64,000 bases of DNA from JAFAFN01 sp963707555 (GTDB lineage Bacteria > Actinomycetota > Acidimicrobiia > Acidimicrobiales > Microtrichaceae), in contig CAVPQM010000010.1 of assembly GCA_963707555.1 (NCBI GenBank), positions 62,001 through 126,000 of the forward strand, in the 5' to 3' direction. Below are positions 18,243 through 27,888 of the stretch, piece by piece. The position numbers and the translations under genes were made by a program. A model generated the notes under the pieces. It had not been told where the DNA came from. It ran no database searches and was given only the letters and a program-made list of their open reading frames with translations. Position 1 is the first letter of the stretch. Each line of letters opens with the position of its first letter.

Positions 18243-19590
18243 GTGAGCAACGCGGGGCCCTTCGGGCCGGATCCATCGGGCGACGACAATCCGTTCGAGG
18301 CCATGAGCTTCTTCCTGCAGGACCTGTCCCGGATGTTCTCGGGACAGAGCGGCGGCAGCTGGGACACCGCCGCACAGCTCGCGGGCTCGATCGCCAACGA
18401 GGGCAGGCCCGAGTCGAACGTCGACCCGCTCGCCCGCGGCGAGGTCGAACAGCTCGCCCGGGTCGCGGAGCTCCAGGTCGCCGAGGTGACCGGTCGACGC
18501 GTCGACGAGACCGTCCGGCTCGAGCCGCTGAACCGCACGCAGTGGGCCAAGCGCTTCCTCGACGACGAACGTCCGTTGCTCGAGGACCTCTCCGGCTCGA
18601 TCGGAGCGGCCCTGCGGGCCCAGCTCGGCGAGCTCGACACCGACGGCGAGGGCATGCCCGACCTGGGCCTGCCGCAGGTGCCCGGCATGCCGCCGGACGC
18701 CCTGATCGCCCAGCTGATGTCGATGATGGGACCCATGCTGCTCGGCATGATGGCCGGCAGCACCGCCGGTCACCTGGCCAGCCGGGCGCTCGGCCACTAC
18801 GAGCTGCCACTGCCCCGTCCCCAGCCGCGGGCCGTTGACGCTGGTGCTGTCCAACGTCGACGAGTTCGCCGACGACTGGAGCCTCCCTCGCGACGGCATC
18901 CGGCTGTGGGTGTGCATCTCCGACGTGGTGCACCACCAGATCCTGTGCCTGCCCCACGTCCGCACACCGCTGGAGTCGCTGCTGCGTGAGTACGTCTCGG
19001 CGTTCAGCCAGGACCCCGACGAGATCGAGCGTCGCATGCGCGACCTGGGCGTGGACGACATGATGGGCGGATCCGAACCTGAGCTCGAGGCACTCCAGCG
19101 CCTCGCGGGCAACCCCGAGGTCCTGCTCGGGGCGATGCAGTCCGACGAGCAGCGCCGCTTGATGCCACGCATCGACGCGGTCGTCTCGGCGATCGAGGGA
19201 TACGTCGACTGGGTGCTCGACACCATCGGCGCCCGACTGATCCCCGAGTACGACCGGGTGTCCGAGGCGCTGCGACGCCGTCGGGTCGAGGCCGCGCCGG
19301 CGAGCCGGTTCGTCGAACGCCTCTTCGGCCTCGAGCTCTCGCAGGCGACCTTCGACCGCGGCGCCGACTTCGTGGCCGGCATCGTCGAGCGCGCCGGCAC
19401 CGACGCACTCGACTCGCTGTGGAGCGACGCCGAGCACCTGCCCACCCAGGCCGAGCTCGACGCGCCGGGACTGTGGCTCGCCCGCGTGGGCATCGAGTCC
19501 GTCGAGATCCCCCTCGACGAGGGAGAGATCTTCGAGATCCCGGACTTCATCGACCTCGACGACCCCGACGGCGGGGACTCCCCCACCTGA
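18243..19590 (+). CDS. Zincin_2 (DUF2342) family putative zinc metalloprotease, one frameshift
   Basis: This is a conserved actinobacterial family (PF10103) related to metallopeptidases and associated in other genomes with coenzyme F420 gene sets. The sequence has Gly/Met-rich helices (MSMMGPMLLGMMAGSTAGHLASRALG) and then VCISDVVHHQILCL, which carries the paired histidines, followed by a helical C-terminal half. The ending is acidic (EIFEIPDFIDLDDPDGG). I use the GTG at 18243. The frame shifts by +1 near 18832, where the conserved PLTLVLSNVDEF resumes. Whether the HH segment still binds zinc is uncertain because the full HExxH form is not present. Confidence 0.85.
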
Positions 19591-19594
19591 CTCC

Positions 19595-19615
19595 GCCTGA
19601 CCGGCCTGGTCAGGC
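19595..19615. terminator. short convergent hairpin
   Basis: GCCTGACC pairs with GGTCAGGC around a 5-nt loop. The hairpin lies between the Zincin_2 stop and the convergent MFS stop and overlaps the latter. It probably serves both transcripts. Confidence 0.5.
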
Positions 19616-21052
19616 AGGTCCGTCAGCCGCGGCGTCGTCGGAGGGCGGGACGTCCGACTCCACGACGGGACGACGACGTCGGCGTGTCTGCACCTCGTCG
19701 CGGATGCGTCGGGCGTCGGGCAATCGAGGCGGGGCGTGTCCCCGGGCGACGGCACGCATGGCCACGGCGTAGAACGCCGCGGCCGCCGCCGCCAGCACCG
19801 CGACCACCACACCGCCGAGCCTGGTCGGGATCGCGATGATCACGGGAACGGCCGCGCCCAGGACCCAGATCACCTGGAACCGGGACTCGAACCGGGCGAA
19901 GGACCGACCACGGTTGGCATCGGGTGCATCGCGCTGCACGACAGCATCGAAGGCCTGCTTGCCCGACGACGCGGCCACCGCCACGAACAGGGCCAGCATG
20001 GCCTGGCCGGGCAGCCCGACGAACAGCAGGCCGCACAGTCCGCCGAGTCCGCCGACGGCCACCGCGCCGAGCAGCAGGTACTCCTCGTCGACCTTGCGCC
20101 GGATGACCGGCGCGATCGCGGCGCCGAGCAGACCCCCGATGCCGGTCAGCGCGACCACCACGCCGAAGTGCCACACCGGTGGCGCACCGTCGGGCGCCAG
20201 GTCACCCAGGTCGACGGTCGCACCCGGGATCGCGATCGCCCGGCCGGTGATCGACCCCGTGGCCGGGGTGGTGTCGGCGCCACGCAGGGCGAACGCCAAC
20301 AGGAACGTCACGAACCCCACCACCCAGCGCAGCGTGCCCATGGCCGACGCCGCCGAGAGGACACCTGCGCTGCGCAGCTCGGCCTTCTCCTCGACCCCCT
20401 CGGGGGAGGTCGCGATCGTCGTGACCGGGACCCGCAGCGAGGCGACCGCAGCCGCGCCGAACACCAGGGCGCAGAGGAACGCCACCGCTCCCGGCGAGAA
20501 CAGCCACAGGACCAGGGCGCCGGGCACGCCGGCGGCGAACGCGGCGATGCCCGAGAGCAGCTGCAGCTTCGAGTTCGCCTCGACGAGCGCGTGGTCGCCC
20601 TGCACGACGGTCGGGACGATCGCCGCCTTGGCCACCGAGTACGACTTGGCCAGGACCAGCATGGCGAACGCCTGGGGGAACAGCAGGAGGCTGTCGGAGC
20701 CGACGCTCGAGATCATCAGCAGCGCCACGAGCGCACGCCCGACGGTCGAGCCGATGAGCATCCACCGCCGGCCACCCTTGGCACGGTCCATCGCCGGCCC
20801 GATGAACGGGCCGACGACCGCGAACGGCGCCATGGTGAAGAGCAGGTACAGGGCGATGCGCCACCGCGCCCCGGCCGGGTCGAGCGAGAAGAACAGCGAG
20901 CCCGCCAGCACCAGCGCGACCAGTGCGTCGCCGCTCGTGGCGAGCACGTGGGTGAGCGCGAGACGCCCGAACGGCGTCGACGTGTCGATCCCGGCGCCCC
21001 GCCCGGTGCGACGCGGTCCGGTGCGACGCGGTGGTGGAGCTCCGGACATCAC
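19610..21052 (-). CDS. MFS superfamily transporter
   Basis: A 480-aa membrane carrier with about 12 hydrophobic segments. The loop between helices 2 and 3 reads FIGPAMDRAKGGRRWML, the classic MFS motif A position. The N-terminus is basic (RRTGPRRTGRG) and the C-terminal tail is charged. The middle carries an insertion rich in Gly/Ala/Pro between the two six-helix halves. No substrate motif is recognised. Drug, sugar or peptidoglycan-precursor export would all be possible. The frame is clean. Confidence 0.85.
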   Translation of the reverse strand: MMSGAPPPRRTGPRRTGRGAGIDTSTPFGRLALTHVLATSGDALVALVLAGSLFFSLDPAGARWRIALYLLFTMAPFAVVGPFIGPAMDRAKGGRRWMLIGSTVGRALVALLMISSVGSDSLLLFPQAFAMLVLAKSYSVAKAAIVPTVVQGDHALVEANSKLQLLSGIAAFAAGVPGALVLWLFSPGAVAFLCALVFGAAAVASLRVPVTTIATSPEGVEEKAELRSAGVLSAASAMGTLRWVVGFVTFLLAFALRGADTTPATGSITGRAIAIPGATVDLGDLAPDGAPPVWHFGVVVALTGIGGLLGAAIAPVIRRKVDEEYLLLGAVAVGGLGGLCGLLFVGLPGQAMLALFVAVAASSGKQAFDAVVQRDAPDANRGRSFARFESRFQVIWVLGAAVPVIIAIPTRLGGVVVAVLAAAAAAFYAVAMRAVARGHAPPRLPDARRIRDEVQTRRRRRPVVESDVPPSDDAAADGPA

Positions 21053-21133
21053 TCCACCATCGTACGGGGGAGCACCGACGCTCTGATCGGCGCGCGGGCC
21101 GACCGGCGGCGCGCGCCGGCCCTCACGCCGGTG

Positions 21134-21842
21134 TCAGCGAGCTGCCGCGTACTTGTAGCCGAGACCGCGGATCGTGACGATGCGCACCGGGGCGGACGGA
21201 TCGTCCTCGATCTTCGAGCGCAAGCGCTTCACGTGGACGTCCAGGGTCTTGGTGTCGCCGACGTAGTCGCTGCCCCACACCCGGTCGATCAGCGTCGAGC
21301 GCTGCAGCACCCGTCCGGCGTTCTCCATGAGGATCGCGAGCAGCTCGAACTCCTTCAGCGGCAGGTTGACGACCTGGTCCCGGACGCGGACCTCGTGGCT
21401 GTCGGTGTCGAGCTCGACCTCGTCGAGGCGGATCACGTCGTGCTCGTCGAGCACCGGCTCCCCCGCGTGCTGCCGGCGACGCAGCACCGCCCGGATCCGG
21501 GCGACGAGCTCGCGCAGACGGTACGGCTTCGTCACGTAGTCGTCCGCGCCGACCTCGAGCCCGACGACGGTGTCGATCTCGGCGGCCTTGGCGGTCACCA
21601 TGATGATCGGGACGTCCGTGCGGCGGCGCAGCTCCCGGCAGACGTCGATGCCCGACACCGTCGGGAGCATCACGTCGAGCAGCACCAGGTCGGGCTTGAC
21701 CTCGTCGAAGCGGTCGAGCGCCTCGGCGCCGTCACGGGCGACCTCGACCTCGAACCCCTCGCGCCGGAGCCCGACGGTGAGCGCGTCGACGAACGCCTCT
21801 TCGTCCTCGACGAGCAGGACCCTGACGGTGGAGGTAGCTCAT
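21134..21842 (-). CDS. regX3: OmpR/RegX3-type response regulator, +1 shift near the start
   Basis: DNA-binding regulator of a two-component pair. The receiver domain shows VRVLLVEDEEAF (acidic pocket), DLVLLDVMLP (phospho-acceptor Asp), MVTAKA and YVTKP (Lys switch). A winged-helix output domain follows (LPLKEFELLAILMENAGRVL, then DVHVKRLRSKIEDDPSAP, then TIRGLGYKYA). The ATG at 21842 overlaps the kinase stop as ATGA. One extra base within the first few codons must be skipped to join it to the receiver, since a stop blocks the direct frame. Its neighbours are phoU and pst genes, so RegX3- or PhoB-like control of phosphate genes is likely. The exact orthology is inferred. Confidence 0.86.
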
Positions 21843-23051
21843 TGGTCACCTGTGGGGAGTCGGGTCGGGTGATGCTCGGCGCCGGGTGCGGCGTCCGAGT
21901 CGTCGGGGAAGCGGCAGCGACAGGGTGAAGGTCGAACCCACGCCCTTCGGTGGAGTCGACCGACACCTCGCCGAGGTGGTTGCTCGCCACGTGTCGCACG
22001 ATCGCCAGGCCCAGGCCGGTGCCGCCGGTGCCACGGGAACGGGCGCGGTCCACGCGGTAGAAGCGTTCGAAGACGCGGTCGAGGTCGCGCCTCGGGATGC
22101 CGACACCGCAGTCGGCGACGGTGAGCTCGAAGCGTCCGCTCGCGCTCGACGCGGCGACGACGACCTCGGACTGCGACGGCGAGTACTTCACCGCGTTGTC
22201 GAGCAGGTTGAACACGGCGGACACGAGCTGACGTCGATCGCCGTGCACGACCAGCTCCGGGTCGACCTCGACCGACACGGACACCGCGGCGTTCTCCGCA
22301 GCGCTCGAGATGCGCGCCACGGCCTCGCCGACCATCGAGATCGCCTGCACGTCGCCGAACTCCGCGTCGTCGCCGAACTCGATGCGAGACAGCTCCAGGA
22401 GGTCGTCGACGGTGCACCCGGCACGGTCGGCCTCGTCGATCATCCGCTCGGCGAGGCGCGACACGACCTCGTTGTCGGGTTCGTCGCGGATCGTCTCGGC
22501 GAGCAGGCCGAGCGCACCGATCGGGGTCTTGAGCTCGTGGCTGATGTTCGCGACGAAGTCGCGACGCACCGTCTCGGTCCGTCGCTGCAGCGACCGGTCC
22601 TCGATCAGCACCAGCGCGCCGGCGGTCGAGCCGTCGAAGGGGATGCCCGTGACGACGTAGGACTGCGGCGGGCGGCCCGAACAGGTCGACGGGTCGCACC
22701 ACGCGCCGACCGTCCGACGGCATCGGCGAGCAGCTCCCGCACCGCGGCCTCGACGAGCACACGACCGTCGCGGGCCTCGAGGAAGCCCTGGGCGACGCGG
22801 TTCCGGAACAGCTCGACGCCGTCGCCGTCACAGATCACGACCCCTTGTTCGACCTGTTCGAGCGCGTCGTCGAGTCGGGTGAGCAGCACGGCGGCCGACT
22901 CGGCCGGAGCTGGTTCCGGTTCGATGTCCTCGACCGGAGCGGGTGCGGGAGCCGGCGCGTCCTCCGGGGAGCGCCGGGCCAGGCTCGTCGCGACCGCGGC
23001 TCCGAGTCCGATGCCGACGGCCAGTGCGAGCACGACCAGCAACGCCGTCAC
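21839..23051 (-). CDS. senX3: SenX3/PhoR-type sensor histidine kinase, several frameshifts
   Basis: Membrane sensor partner of the adjacent regulator. The N-terminal helix (LLVVLALAVGIGLGAAVATSL, GTG start at 23051) is followed by a Pro-rich linker and a PAS-like region (QGVVICDGDGVELFRNRVAQGF). The HisKA box is VANISHELKTPIGALGLLAE (phospho-His) and the ATPase has N-box NLLDNAVKYSP, VADCGVGIPRRDL and GTGLGLAIVRHVASNHLG. Frame changes occur near 22700, 22680, 21940 and 21905. Joined, the protein ends TRLPTGDQ with its TGA overlapping the regulator ATG. In the SenX3 scheme, phosphate status is relayed from Pst through PhoU to this kinase. Confidence 0.88.
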
Positions 23052-23058
23052 GACGGCC

Positions 23059-23835
23059 TCACGAGCGAGCGGCGGACACGGACGAGAGCGCGTCGACCAG
23101 CCCGACCGGCTCGTGACCCGTGATGCCCGTGAGTGCGGTGACCACCGGGTGGCCGGCCGCGACCAGCACGGTGTCGGAGTCCGGCGGCAGCACCTCGTCG
23201 GTCGCCACGAATCCGACCTCGATGCGCTCGTCGGTCCGGTCGAGCATCTCGGTCCGGATGTTGCCGAACGGTGCGAGGGTGCCCCAGCGGAGCTCGCCCA
23301 GATCGGCCGTGGCCAGGTCGGGCACGCTCAGGTTGATCGTCGTCGTCGACGCGGCGACCGCCAGCTGGTCGACCACGTCGGTGGCGAGCTGCGCAGCGAC
23401 GTCCCAGTGCCGGATCGTCGCCTCGCGTCCGGCGATGCTCACCGCGACCGCGGAGAGCCCCAGGTTGGCCGCGGTCAGCGCGGCGCCGACCGTGCCCGAG
23501 TGGAGCGTGAGCCGACCCGTGTTGAGCCCGGGGTTCACCCCGGAGGCGACCAGGTCCGGTGGGGGGCCGAAGGCGCCGAGCTGCGCTGCGAACACGCACA
23601 GCGCCGGTGGGCCGTCGAGCTCGATCGACTCGACGTCGTCGAGACCGGCGAGCGGCATCGACCGGTAGCGCAGCATCGCCCCGTCGCCCAGGTTGCCGAT
23701 GGCAGCACCGCTGCCGCTGCGGTCACCCTCGGGGGCGATCGCGATGACCTCGTGGCCGGCCGCGTCGAGCGCCGCGGCGAGCGCCCGCAGGCCCGGTGCG
23801 TGCAGGCCGTCGTCGTTGGTGACCAGGATCCTCAC
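23059..23835 (-). CDS. surE: 5'/3'-nucleotidase SurE
   Basis: A 258-aa metal-dependent phosphatase releasing phosphate from nucleoside monophosphates and possibly short polyphosphate. The N-terminus MRILVTNDDGLHAPGL holds the metal-binding Asp pair, and SGSGAAI and SGVNPGLNTG provide the conserved Ser and Asn ligands. Full family length, clean frame. It lies between phoU (4-bp overlap) and the kinase gene (7 bp away), so it is part of the phosphate operon and would help salvage phosphate. Confidence 0.94.
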   Translation of the reverse strand: MRILVTNDDGLHAPGLRALAAALDAAGHEVIAIAPEGDRSGSGAAIGNLGDGAMLRYRSMPLAGLDDVESIELDGPPALCVFAAQLGAFGPPPDLVASGVNPGLNTGRLTLHSGTVGAALTAANLGLSAVAVSIAGREATIRHWDVAAQLATDVVDQLAVAASTTTINLSVPDLATADLGELRWGTLAPFGNIRTEMLDRTDERIEVGFVATDEVLPPDSDTVLVAAGHPVVTALTGITGHEPVGLVDALSSVSAARS

Positions 23836-24668
23836 AGCGTGTCGTCGTCCGGGCCCGACCCGCCCGGAGGCAGGATCGTCGGCCCGGAGGGCTCGGCGGG
23901 ACCCGACGGCGACTCACCGCGCTCGGCGGCCTCGGCCTCGCGGAGCCGTTGGCGGGCGCTGCCGGTCTTCTCGGGCAGCCACCCGGTGACCATGTACATG
24001 ACCCGCTCGCCGATGTTCACCGCGTGGTCGCCGACGCGCTCGTAGTAGCGACCGATCATCGCCATCTGCACCGCACCCTGCAGGTTGAGGTTCATCTCGG
24101 AGTGCGACTGGAAGATCGCCTGCACGTACGCCGTCTGCAGCTCGTCGAGACGGTCGTCGATGTCGTCGAGCGCTGCCGCGAGCGACGTGTCGGAGTCGAC
24201 GTAGGAGTCGATCGCCGCGCGGATCAGGAACGTCGCCTCGACGCCCATCTGTTCGATGAGCCCCCGGATCTGCGGGCCGAAGTCGACGTCGTAGATGCGC
24301 CGGGACGCCTTGCAGACGTTGACGATCAGGTCGGCGGACCGCTCGAGCTCGCCGATCAGGCGCAGCGTCGTGAGCACGAAGCGCAGCTCGCCGGCGATCG
24401 GCGACTGCAGTGCCAGGATCCGGTAGCAGCGCTCCTCGAGACCCAGGCAGAAGTCGTCGATGACGTCGTCGCCGTCGATCAGGAGCTGGGCGGCGTGCAG
24501 GTCGCGGTCGAGCAGAGCGGCGGTGCCGCGCCCGATCGTCTCGGAGACCATCGCACCGAGCCGGATCAGGTCCGAGCGCAGCTCCTCGAGCTCGCCGTGG
24601 TACTCGACCCGGATCTCGTTCATCTGGGGTTCCTCGGCCGGGCCGGTCTCATCGGCGATGCCGCTCAT
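23832..24668 (-). CDS. phoU: phosphate transport regulator PhoU
   Basis: A 278-aa all-helical cytoplasmic protein that links Pst transport to the phosphate kinase. It has two PhoU repeats with acidic metal-binding motifs: DGDDVIDDFCLGLEERCYR and the second-repeat DDIDDRLDEL. The family segment RYYERVGDHAVNIGERVMYM follows. The C-terminal 40 residues are a Pro/Gly/Ser-rich extension. The ATG at 24668 overlaps the pstB stop as ATGA. A second ATG at residue 16 (MNEIRVEYHGEL) matches the usual PhoU start and could be used instead. Confidence 0.95.
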   Translation of the reverse strand: MSGIADETGPAEEPQMNEIRVEYHGELEELRSDLIRLGAMVSETIGRGTAALLDRDLHAAQLLIDGDDVIDDFCLGLEERCYRILALQSPIAGELRFVLTTLRLIGELERSADLIVNVCKASRRIYDVDFGPQIRGLIEQMGVEATFLIRAAIDSYVDSDTSLAAALDDIDDRLDELQTAYVQAIFQSHSEMNLNLQGAVQMAMIGRYYERVGDHAVNIGERVMYMVTGWLPEKTGSARQRLREAEAAERGESPSGPAEPSGPTILPPGGSGPDDDTL

Positions 24669-25589
24669 CCGAATCGTCCGGTGATGTAGTTCTCGGTGCG
24701 CTCGTCCTCGGGGTTGGAGAAGATCTTCTCGGTGCGGTCGAACTCGACGAGCAGCCCGGTGCGGATGTCGGACTCGGGGTTGACCTCGGTCGAGAAGAAG
24801 GCGGTGCGCGTCGCTCACGCGCGCCGCCTGCTGCATGTTGTGGGTGACGATCACGATCGTGTACTCGGTCTTGATCTCGCGCATCAGGTCCTCGATGCGG
24901 GCGGTCGCGATCGGGTCGAGCGCCGAGCACGGCTCGTCCATCAGGATCACCTCGGGGTCGACCGCGACGGCGCGGGCGATGCACAGGCGCTGCTGCTGGC
25001 CGCCGGACATGCCGAGCGCCGAGGCCTTGAGCCGGTCCTTGACCTCGTCCCACAGGGCGGCCCGGCGCAGCGACCGCTCGACGATGTCGTCGAGCTCGGC
25101 CTTCTTCTTGGTGCCGGCGATGCGCGGGCCGTAGGCGATGTTGTCGTAGATCGACTTCGGGAACGGGTTCGGCTTCTGGAACACCATGCCGATGCGTCGG
25201 CGGACCTCGACGGCGTTGACCTTCTCGCCGTACAGGTTCACGCCGTGGTAGTTGATCTCGCCCTCGACGCGGGCACCCTCGATCAGGTCGTTCATGCGGT
25301 TGAAGCAGCGCAGCACGGTGGTCTTGCCGCAGCCGGACGGGCCGATGAACGCGGTGATCTCGTGCTGGCGCACGGCCATGTTCACGTTGCGCACCGCCCG
25401 GTACGCGCCGTAGTAGACGCTGAGGTCGTTGACGTCGAACACGACCTTGCGCAGGGGCGCCTCGGCCGGGTCGACGGACTCGATCGGCTCGGGCCGCGCA
25501 GGGCGGACGCCTGCCGGTTCGGGACCGCCGCCCGGAGATCCGCTGACCAGCGGGTTCGTGATGATCGGCTCGGTGGTGTCCTGCGACAT
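24665..25589 (-). CDS. pstB: phosphate ABC transporter ATP-binding protein PstB, one frameshift
   Basis: Cytoplasmic ATPase of the high-affinity phosphate importer. It has Walker A GPSGCGKTTVLR, the PstB-specific RRRIGMVFQKPNPFPKSIYD, the signature MSGGQQQRLCIARAVAV, Walker B VILMDEPCSALDPIAT and the H-loop IVTHNMQQAARVSD. One extra base near 24815 breaks the frame. After it the conserved end RTAFFSTEV and ENYITGRFG follows, with a TGA overlapping the phoU ATG. I chose the ATG at 25589, which has AGGAG nine bases upstream. The N-terminus carries a 45-residue extension relative to typical PstB. Confidence 0.94.
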
Positions 25590-25681
25590 CGGGTACTGCT
25601 CCTGGTCTCGGTCGTCGTGCGTCATGTGCGGAGTGGGGTCATCCCATGTGGTGTGTCAGCGGGCGCTGTCGATCCGCTGGC

Positions 25682-25734
25682 CGATCGGATCATCCGATCG
25701 AACCGATCATCCGATCGAACCGATCATCCGATCG
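25682..25734. repeat. 17-bp tandem repeat over the pstA stop codon
   Basis: The core ATCATCCGATCG recurs at 25689, 25706 and 25723 with the spacer AACCG (period 17). The left end also forms a 7-bp hairpin (CGATCGG/CCGATCG, loop ATCAT). The right end supplies the pstA TGA. It lies in the short pstA-pstB gap and may be a recent slippage expansion or an RNA-stabilising element. Confidence 0.85.
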
Positions 25735-26770
25735 AGAAGCGCCGACTGATGCCGCGGGCGGCGAGGGTGAGGACCAGAACGATGCCCACCAGCGTAACTG
25801 CGGACCCCCAGGCGAGCTGTGTCGCGAGCGAACCGCCGTTCTGGAGCTGCGAGTAGATCTGCGCCGACAACGTCGTGTTCTGACCCGTCATCGACCAGTT
25901 GGTGGTCGTCACGAACCCGATGGTGAACACCACCGGTGCGGTCTCGCCGGCGGCTCGGGCCACGGCGAGCAGGCAGCCGGAGGTGATGCCGGCGAGCGCT
26001 GCGGGCAGCACGACCGACACGGTCGTCTTCCAGGTCCGGGTGCCGAGCGCCGCCGATGCCTCACGCAGGGCGTTGGGCACCAGCCGCAGCATCTCCTCGG
26101 TGGAGCGCACCACGATCGGCAGCATCAGGCACGCCAGCGCGAGCGACGCGGCGAAGGCCGACTTGCCCGACGAGCCGAAGCGAACCACCCAGATCGAGTA
26201 GATGAAGACGCCCATGACGACCGACGGCACGCCGACCATGACGTCGGTCATGAAGCGGATGAACGAGGCCAGCCGGCCCCGCTTGCCGTACTCGTTCAGG
26301 TAGACGGCGCCCATCACGCCCAGCGGGATCGCCATGGCCGACGCGCCGAAGACGGTGAGGAAGGTGCCGACGATGGCGGGCTGCATGCCCATGACGGTCG
26401 AGCTCGCAGAGGACTCCCCCGCGCACGCCTCGGGATCGCCGAAGCCCAGCTCGCACAGGTCCTGGTTGCCCGCCAGGTCGTCTCGGCCGACGTCGCCGGG
26501 GATCGGCTGGGTCCACCAGTCGGCGTCGAGCACGACACCGATGCCCTGGGAGACGACGTTGACGCCCATCGCCACGAGCGGGATCGCTGCGACGAGGAAC
26601 GCGACGACCATCGCGACCGAGGCCATCGAGTTCTTCACCCGCCGCTGCCTGGGCATGTCGGCGCCCGAGAGCAGGTGCGCGATCTCGGCGGTGGTCGCGT
26701 TCGTCAGGTCGTTGCCCCGCCTGGGGGCGCTCGGCGACGACTCGTGGTGCGGGGTGCGGTGGGGGCTCAC
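25724..26770 (-). CDS. pstA: phosphate ABC transporter permease PstA
   Basis: A 348-aa inner-membrane permease. Six hydrophobic helices surround the EAA loop (NALREASAALGTRTWKTTVSVVLP). Other family motifs are YLNEYGKRGRLASFIRF and ARAAGETAPVVFTIG. An insertion between the first two helices (about residues 75-120) is rich in acidic residues and probably faces outward. The GTG at 26770 overlaps the pstC TGA as GTGA. The stop lies inside a 17-bp tandem repeat. The frame is clean. Confidence 0.94.
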   Translation of the reverse strand: MSPHRTPHHESSPSAPRRGNDLTNATTAEIAHLLSGADMPRQRRVKNSMASVAMVVAFLVAAIPLVAMGVNVVSQGIGVVLDADWWTQPIPGDVGRDDLAGNQDLCELGFGDPEACAGESSASSTVMGMQPAIVGTFLTVFGASAMAIPLGVMGAVYLNEYGKRGRLASFIRFMTDVMVGVPSVVMGVFIYSIWVVRFGSSGKSAFAASLALACLMLPIVVRSTEEMLRLVPNALREASAALGTRTWKTTVSVVLPAALAGITSGCLLAVARAAGETAPVVFTIGFVTTTNWSMTGQNTTLSAQIYSQLQNGGSLATQLAWGSAVTLVGIVLVLTLAARGISRRFSIG

Positions 26771-27756
26771 ACGATTCCCTTCGTGCGTCGGTCGACGAGC
26801 ACGACCAGGCGTCGTGCCGAGATGTTGATGACGACGGTGAGGACGAACAGGCAGACGCCGAGTCCGATCAGCGCCGATCGGTAGGTGCCGCCTGCCTCGG
26901 ACAGGCTGCGGAAGATCTGCGCCGGCATGGTCTCGCCACGGCCGAACAGGTTGGCGGCGATCTGCGGGGAGGCGCCGATGAGCAGTGCGACGGCGACGGT
27001 CTCGCCCATCGCCCGGCCCAGACCCAACATCACCGCGCCGGTGAGGCCGCCGCTGGAGTGCGGGATCACGACGCCGCGGATCATCTCCCAGCGGGTCGCA
27101 CCCAGGGCGAGTGCACCGGACTTGTCGTTGACCGGGACGGTCATGAAGACCTCACGGGTCACCGAGGTGATGATCGGGGTGATCATGAGGGCCAGCACCA
27201 GTCCGGCGCTCATGAAGCTCGAGCCGGAACCCGGGGCGAAGAGCGTGTTGAGGACCGGGATCGACGACACCGCGTCGGCGATCGAGTTGAACGTCGACTG
27301 GAAGATCGGGATGAGCTGGTAGAAGCCCCACAGGCCGAAGACCACCGACGGCACGGCGGCCAGCAGGTCGATCACCAGGGTGATGGTGCCGCGGACACGG
27401 CGGTGGGCCAGCTCGGTGATGAACAGCGCGATGCCGACGCTGACGGGCACGGCGAACACGATCGCGATCAGCGAGACCACGACCGTGCCGTACACGAGCG
27501 GGAGGATGCCGTAGAGGCCCTCGGAGGGGATCCACTCGGTCCCGAAGAAGTAGTCGGGGCCGAACTCGCTGAAGGCCGGCCACGCCTGTTGGGTGGTGGT
27601 GACCGCGATCAGCAACAGGACGAGCAGCACCGTCGCGCCGGCGAGCAACGCGACGCGTCGGAACACGCGGTCGACGCCGGCACCGCGGCCTTCGCTGGTC
27701 AGGTCGTCGACGGTGACCTGCGGTGGTGCAGGATCCCGGTCGAGTTGCATGGTCAT
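26767..27756 (-). CDS. pstC: phosphate ABC transporter permease PstC
   Basis: A 329-aa inner-membrane partner of PstA. Family motifs include the first helix block LLLIAVTTTQQAWPAF, PVSVGIALFITELAHRRVRG, DLLAAVPSVVFGLWG and the EAA loop GALALGATRWEMIRGVVIPH. GRAMGETVAVALLIG follows. The start at 27756 encodes MTMQLDRD; the second Met could also serve. A strong hairpin separates it from pstS, a common arrangement that lowers pstCAB expression relative to the binding protein. Confidence 0.95.
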   Translation of the reverse strand: MTMQLDRDPAPPQVTVDDLTSEGRGAGVDRVFRRVALLAGATVLLVLLLIAVTTTQQAWPAFSEFGPDYFFGTEWIPSEGLYGILPLVYGTVVVSLIAIVFAVPVSVGIALFITELAHRRVRGTITLVIDLLAAVPSVVFGLWGFYQLIPIFQSTFNSIADAVSSIPVLNTLFAPGSGSSFMSAGLVLALMITPIITSVTREVFMTVPVNDKSGALALGATRWEMIRGVVIPHSSGGLTGAVMLGLGRAMGETVAVALLIGASPQIAANLFGRGETMPAQIFRSLSEAGGTYRSALIGLGVCLFVLTVVINISARRLVVLVDRRTKGIV

Positions 27757-27825
27757 GTGGGTGCAGCTCTCGGTCGAGGGAACGGACGGCGGTGGGAGGC
27801 GAGCAGGAACGGACGAGCCCCTCGG

Positions 27826-27866
27826 CCCGTGTCCGTCGCGACGGGAGGGCGTCGGACGGACACGGG
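27826..27866 (-). terminator. pstS attenuator or terminator hairpin
   Basis: A 12-bp perfect stem (27826-27837 with 27855-27866) has an inner CGAC/GTCG extension. It begins 23 bases past the pstS stop and 70 bp before pstC. It probably trims most transcripts after pstS. Confidence 0.7.
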
Positions 27867-27888
27867 ACCTCGGGGTCCAGGGGGTGGT

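Noticed and set aside
19736..24045. Two overlapping plus-strand frames of over 700 codons
   Set aside because: Antisense to the MFS, two-component and surE genes, all of which have clear family motifs on the minus strand.
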